From Marinisporobacter sp. (GTDB lineage: Bacteria > Bacillota > Clostridia > Peptostreptococcales > Thermotaleaceae): a stretch of DNA of 64,000 bases. Positions 63,972-64,000 of the stretch are shown here, one piece after another. The number at the start of each line of letters is the position of its first letter. The stretch's first letter is position 1. The position numbers were made by a program, and so were the translations under genes. The DNA is taken from the NCBI GenBank assembly GCA_025210525.1, contig JAOARP010000010.1, positions 1 through 64,000 of the forward strand, written 5' to 3'. The notes beneath the pieces were generated by a model that saw only the letters and a list, made by a program, of their open reading frames with translations, was not told the DNA's origin and did no database searches.

Positions 63972-64000
63972 TTATTCTGCTGTATATGGTAATAATGCAA
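63972..64000 (-). CDS. rpsR: 30S ribosomal protein S18, C-terminal end only
   Basis: The last nine codons read ALLPYTAE and stop, the C-terminal end typical of clostridial S18 proteins. The rest lies beyond the window edge. A terminator follows. The order rpsR-MazG-like-DUF2232-gdpP-rplI-dnaB supports the call. Confidence 0.8.

Overview
The window reads as chromosomal DNA of a low-GC, anaerobic, Gram-positive bacterium of class Clostridia. Reasons: strong AT bias with AGGAGG-type ribosome binding sites; a WalRK/WalHI/WalJ/HtrA/RlmH cell-wall regulon; radical-based hydroxyproline fermentation; clostridial 2[4Fe-4S] ferredoxin; DnaD/DnaC-type helicase loaders; and the near-origin gene set rpsR, DUF2232, gdpP, rplI, dnaB, purA. 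An Alkaliphilus/Crassaminicella-like genus is plausible, but the species cannot be fixed from this sequence alone. Most genes lie on the minus strand.

Layout. (1) 1-388: truncated YhcG/DUF1016-type nuclease. (2) 520-21609: a wal regulon on the minus strand (walR, walK, an unknown exported protein, walH, walI ... murA, walJ, htrA, CxxH/CxxC protein, rlmH). It is split by an 11-kb amino-acid fermentation module (5217-16044): sigma-54 activator, P5C dehydrogenase, NSS symporter plus a 37-aa MetS-like subunit, a GATE-domain membrane protein, HypE, HypD and ProC. Two identical sigma-54 promoters (12418-12434 and 14469-14485) and a shared GTCCC-N6-GGGAC palindrome explain its control. (3) 21754-29360: peptidases (MA-type, S8, M23, M1) and a DnaD/DnaC helicase-loader pair. 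(4) 29394-47541: a B12-dependent 1,2-propanediol (or glycerol) microcompartment locus in the order pduABCDEGHKJL-eutJ-flavoprotein-pduN-O-P-S-T-gldA, preceded by a PocR-type sensor kinase and an AraC-type response regulator, and by a membrane protein resembling Pycsar TM effectors. (5) 48553-49034: tRNA-Lys and two near-identical tRNA-Thr genes with promoters and terminators. (6) 49473-51473: rhomboid-like protein, ferredoxin, methyltransferase-like protein. (7) 51678-55397: polyhydroxyalkanoate (PHA) genes phaB and phaJEC (class III synthase). (8) 55466-64000: purA, DUF1858 protein, GNAT, ferritin-like protein, dnaB, rplI, gdpP, DUF2232, MazG-like, and the last codons of rpsR. A cluster of five DnaA boxes sits at 57268-57320.

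How the parts work together. HypD dehydrates trans-4-hydroxyproline to pyrroline-5-carboxylate (P5C). ProC can reduce P5C to proline and the neighbouring dehydrogenase can oxidise it to glutamate, so the module could be redox-balanced on one substrate (inference). The microcompartment would turn a diol into an aldehyde, then into acyl-CoA/acyl-phosphate (PduP, PduL) and alcohol, with PduO/PduS maintaining cobalamin. The PHA genes supply an (R)-3-hydroxyacyl-CoA route and a polymer synthase, an energy-storage ability that is not common knowledge for Clostridia.

The strongest hunting leads are the sigma-54/palindrome circuit of the hydroxyproline module, its insertion inside the wal regulon, the DnaA-box clusters, the Pycsar-TM-like protein coupled to the PocR two-component system with two sets of phased direct repeats, and the PHA locus.
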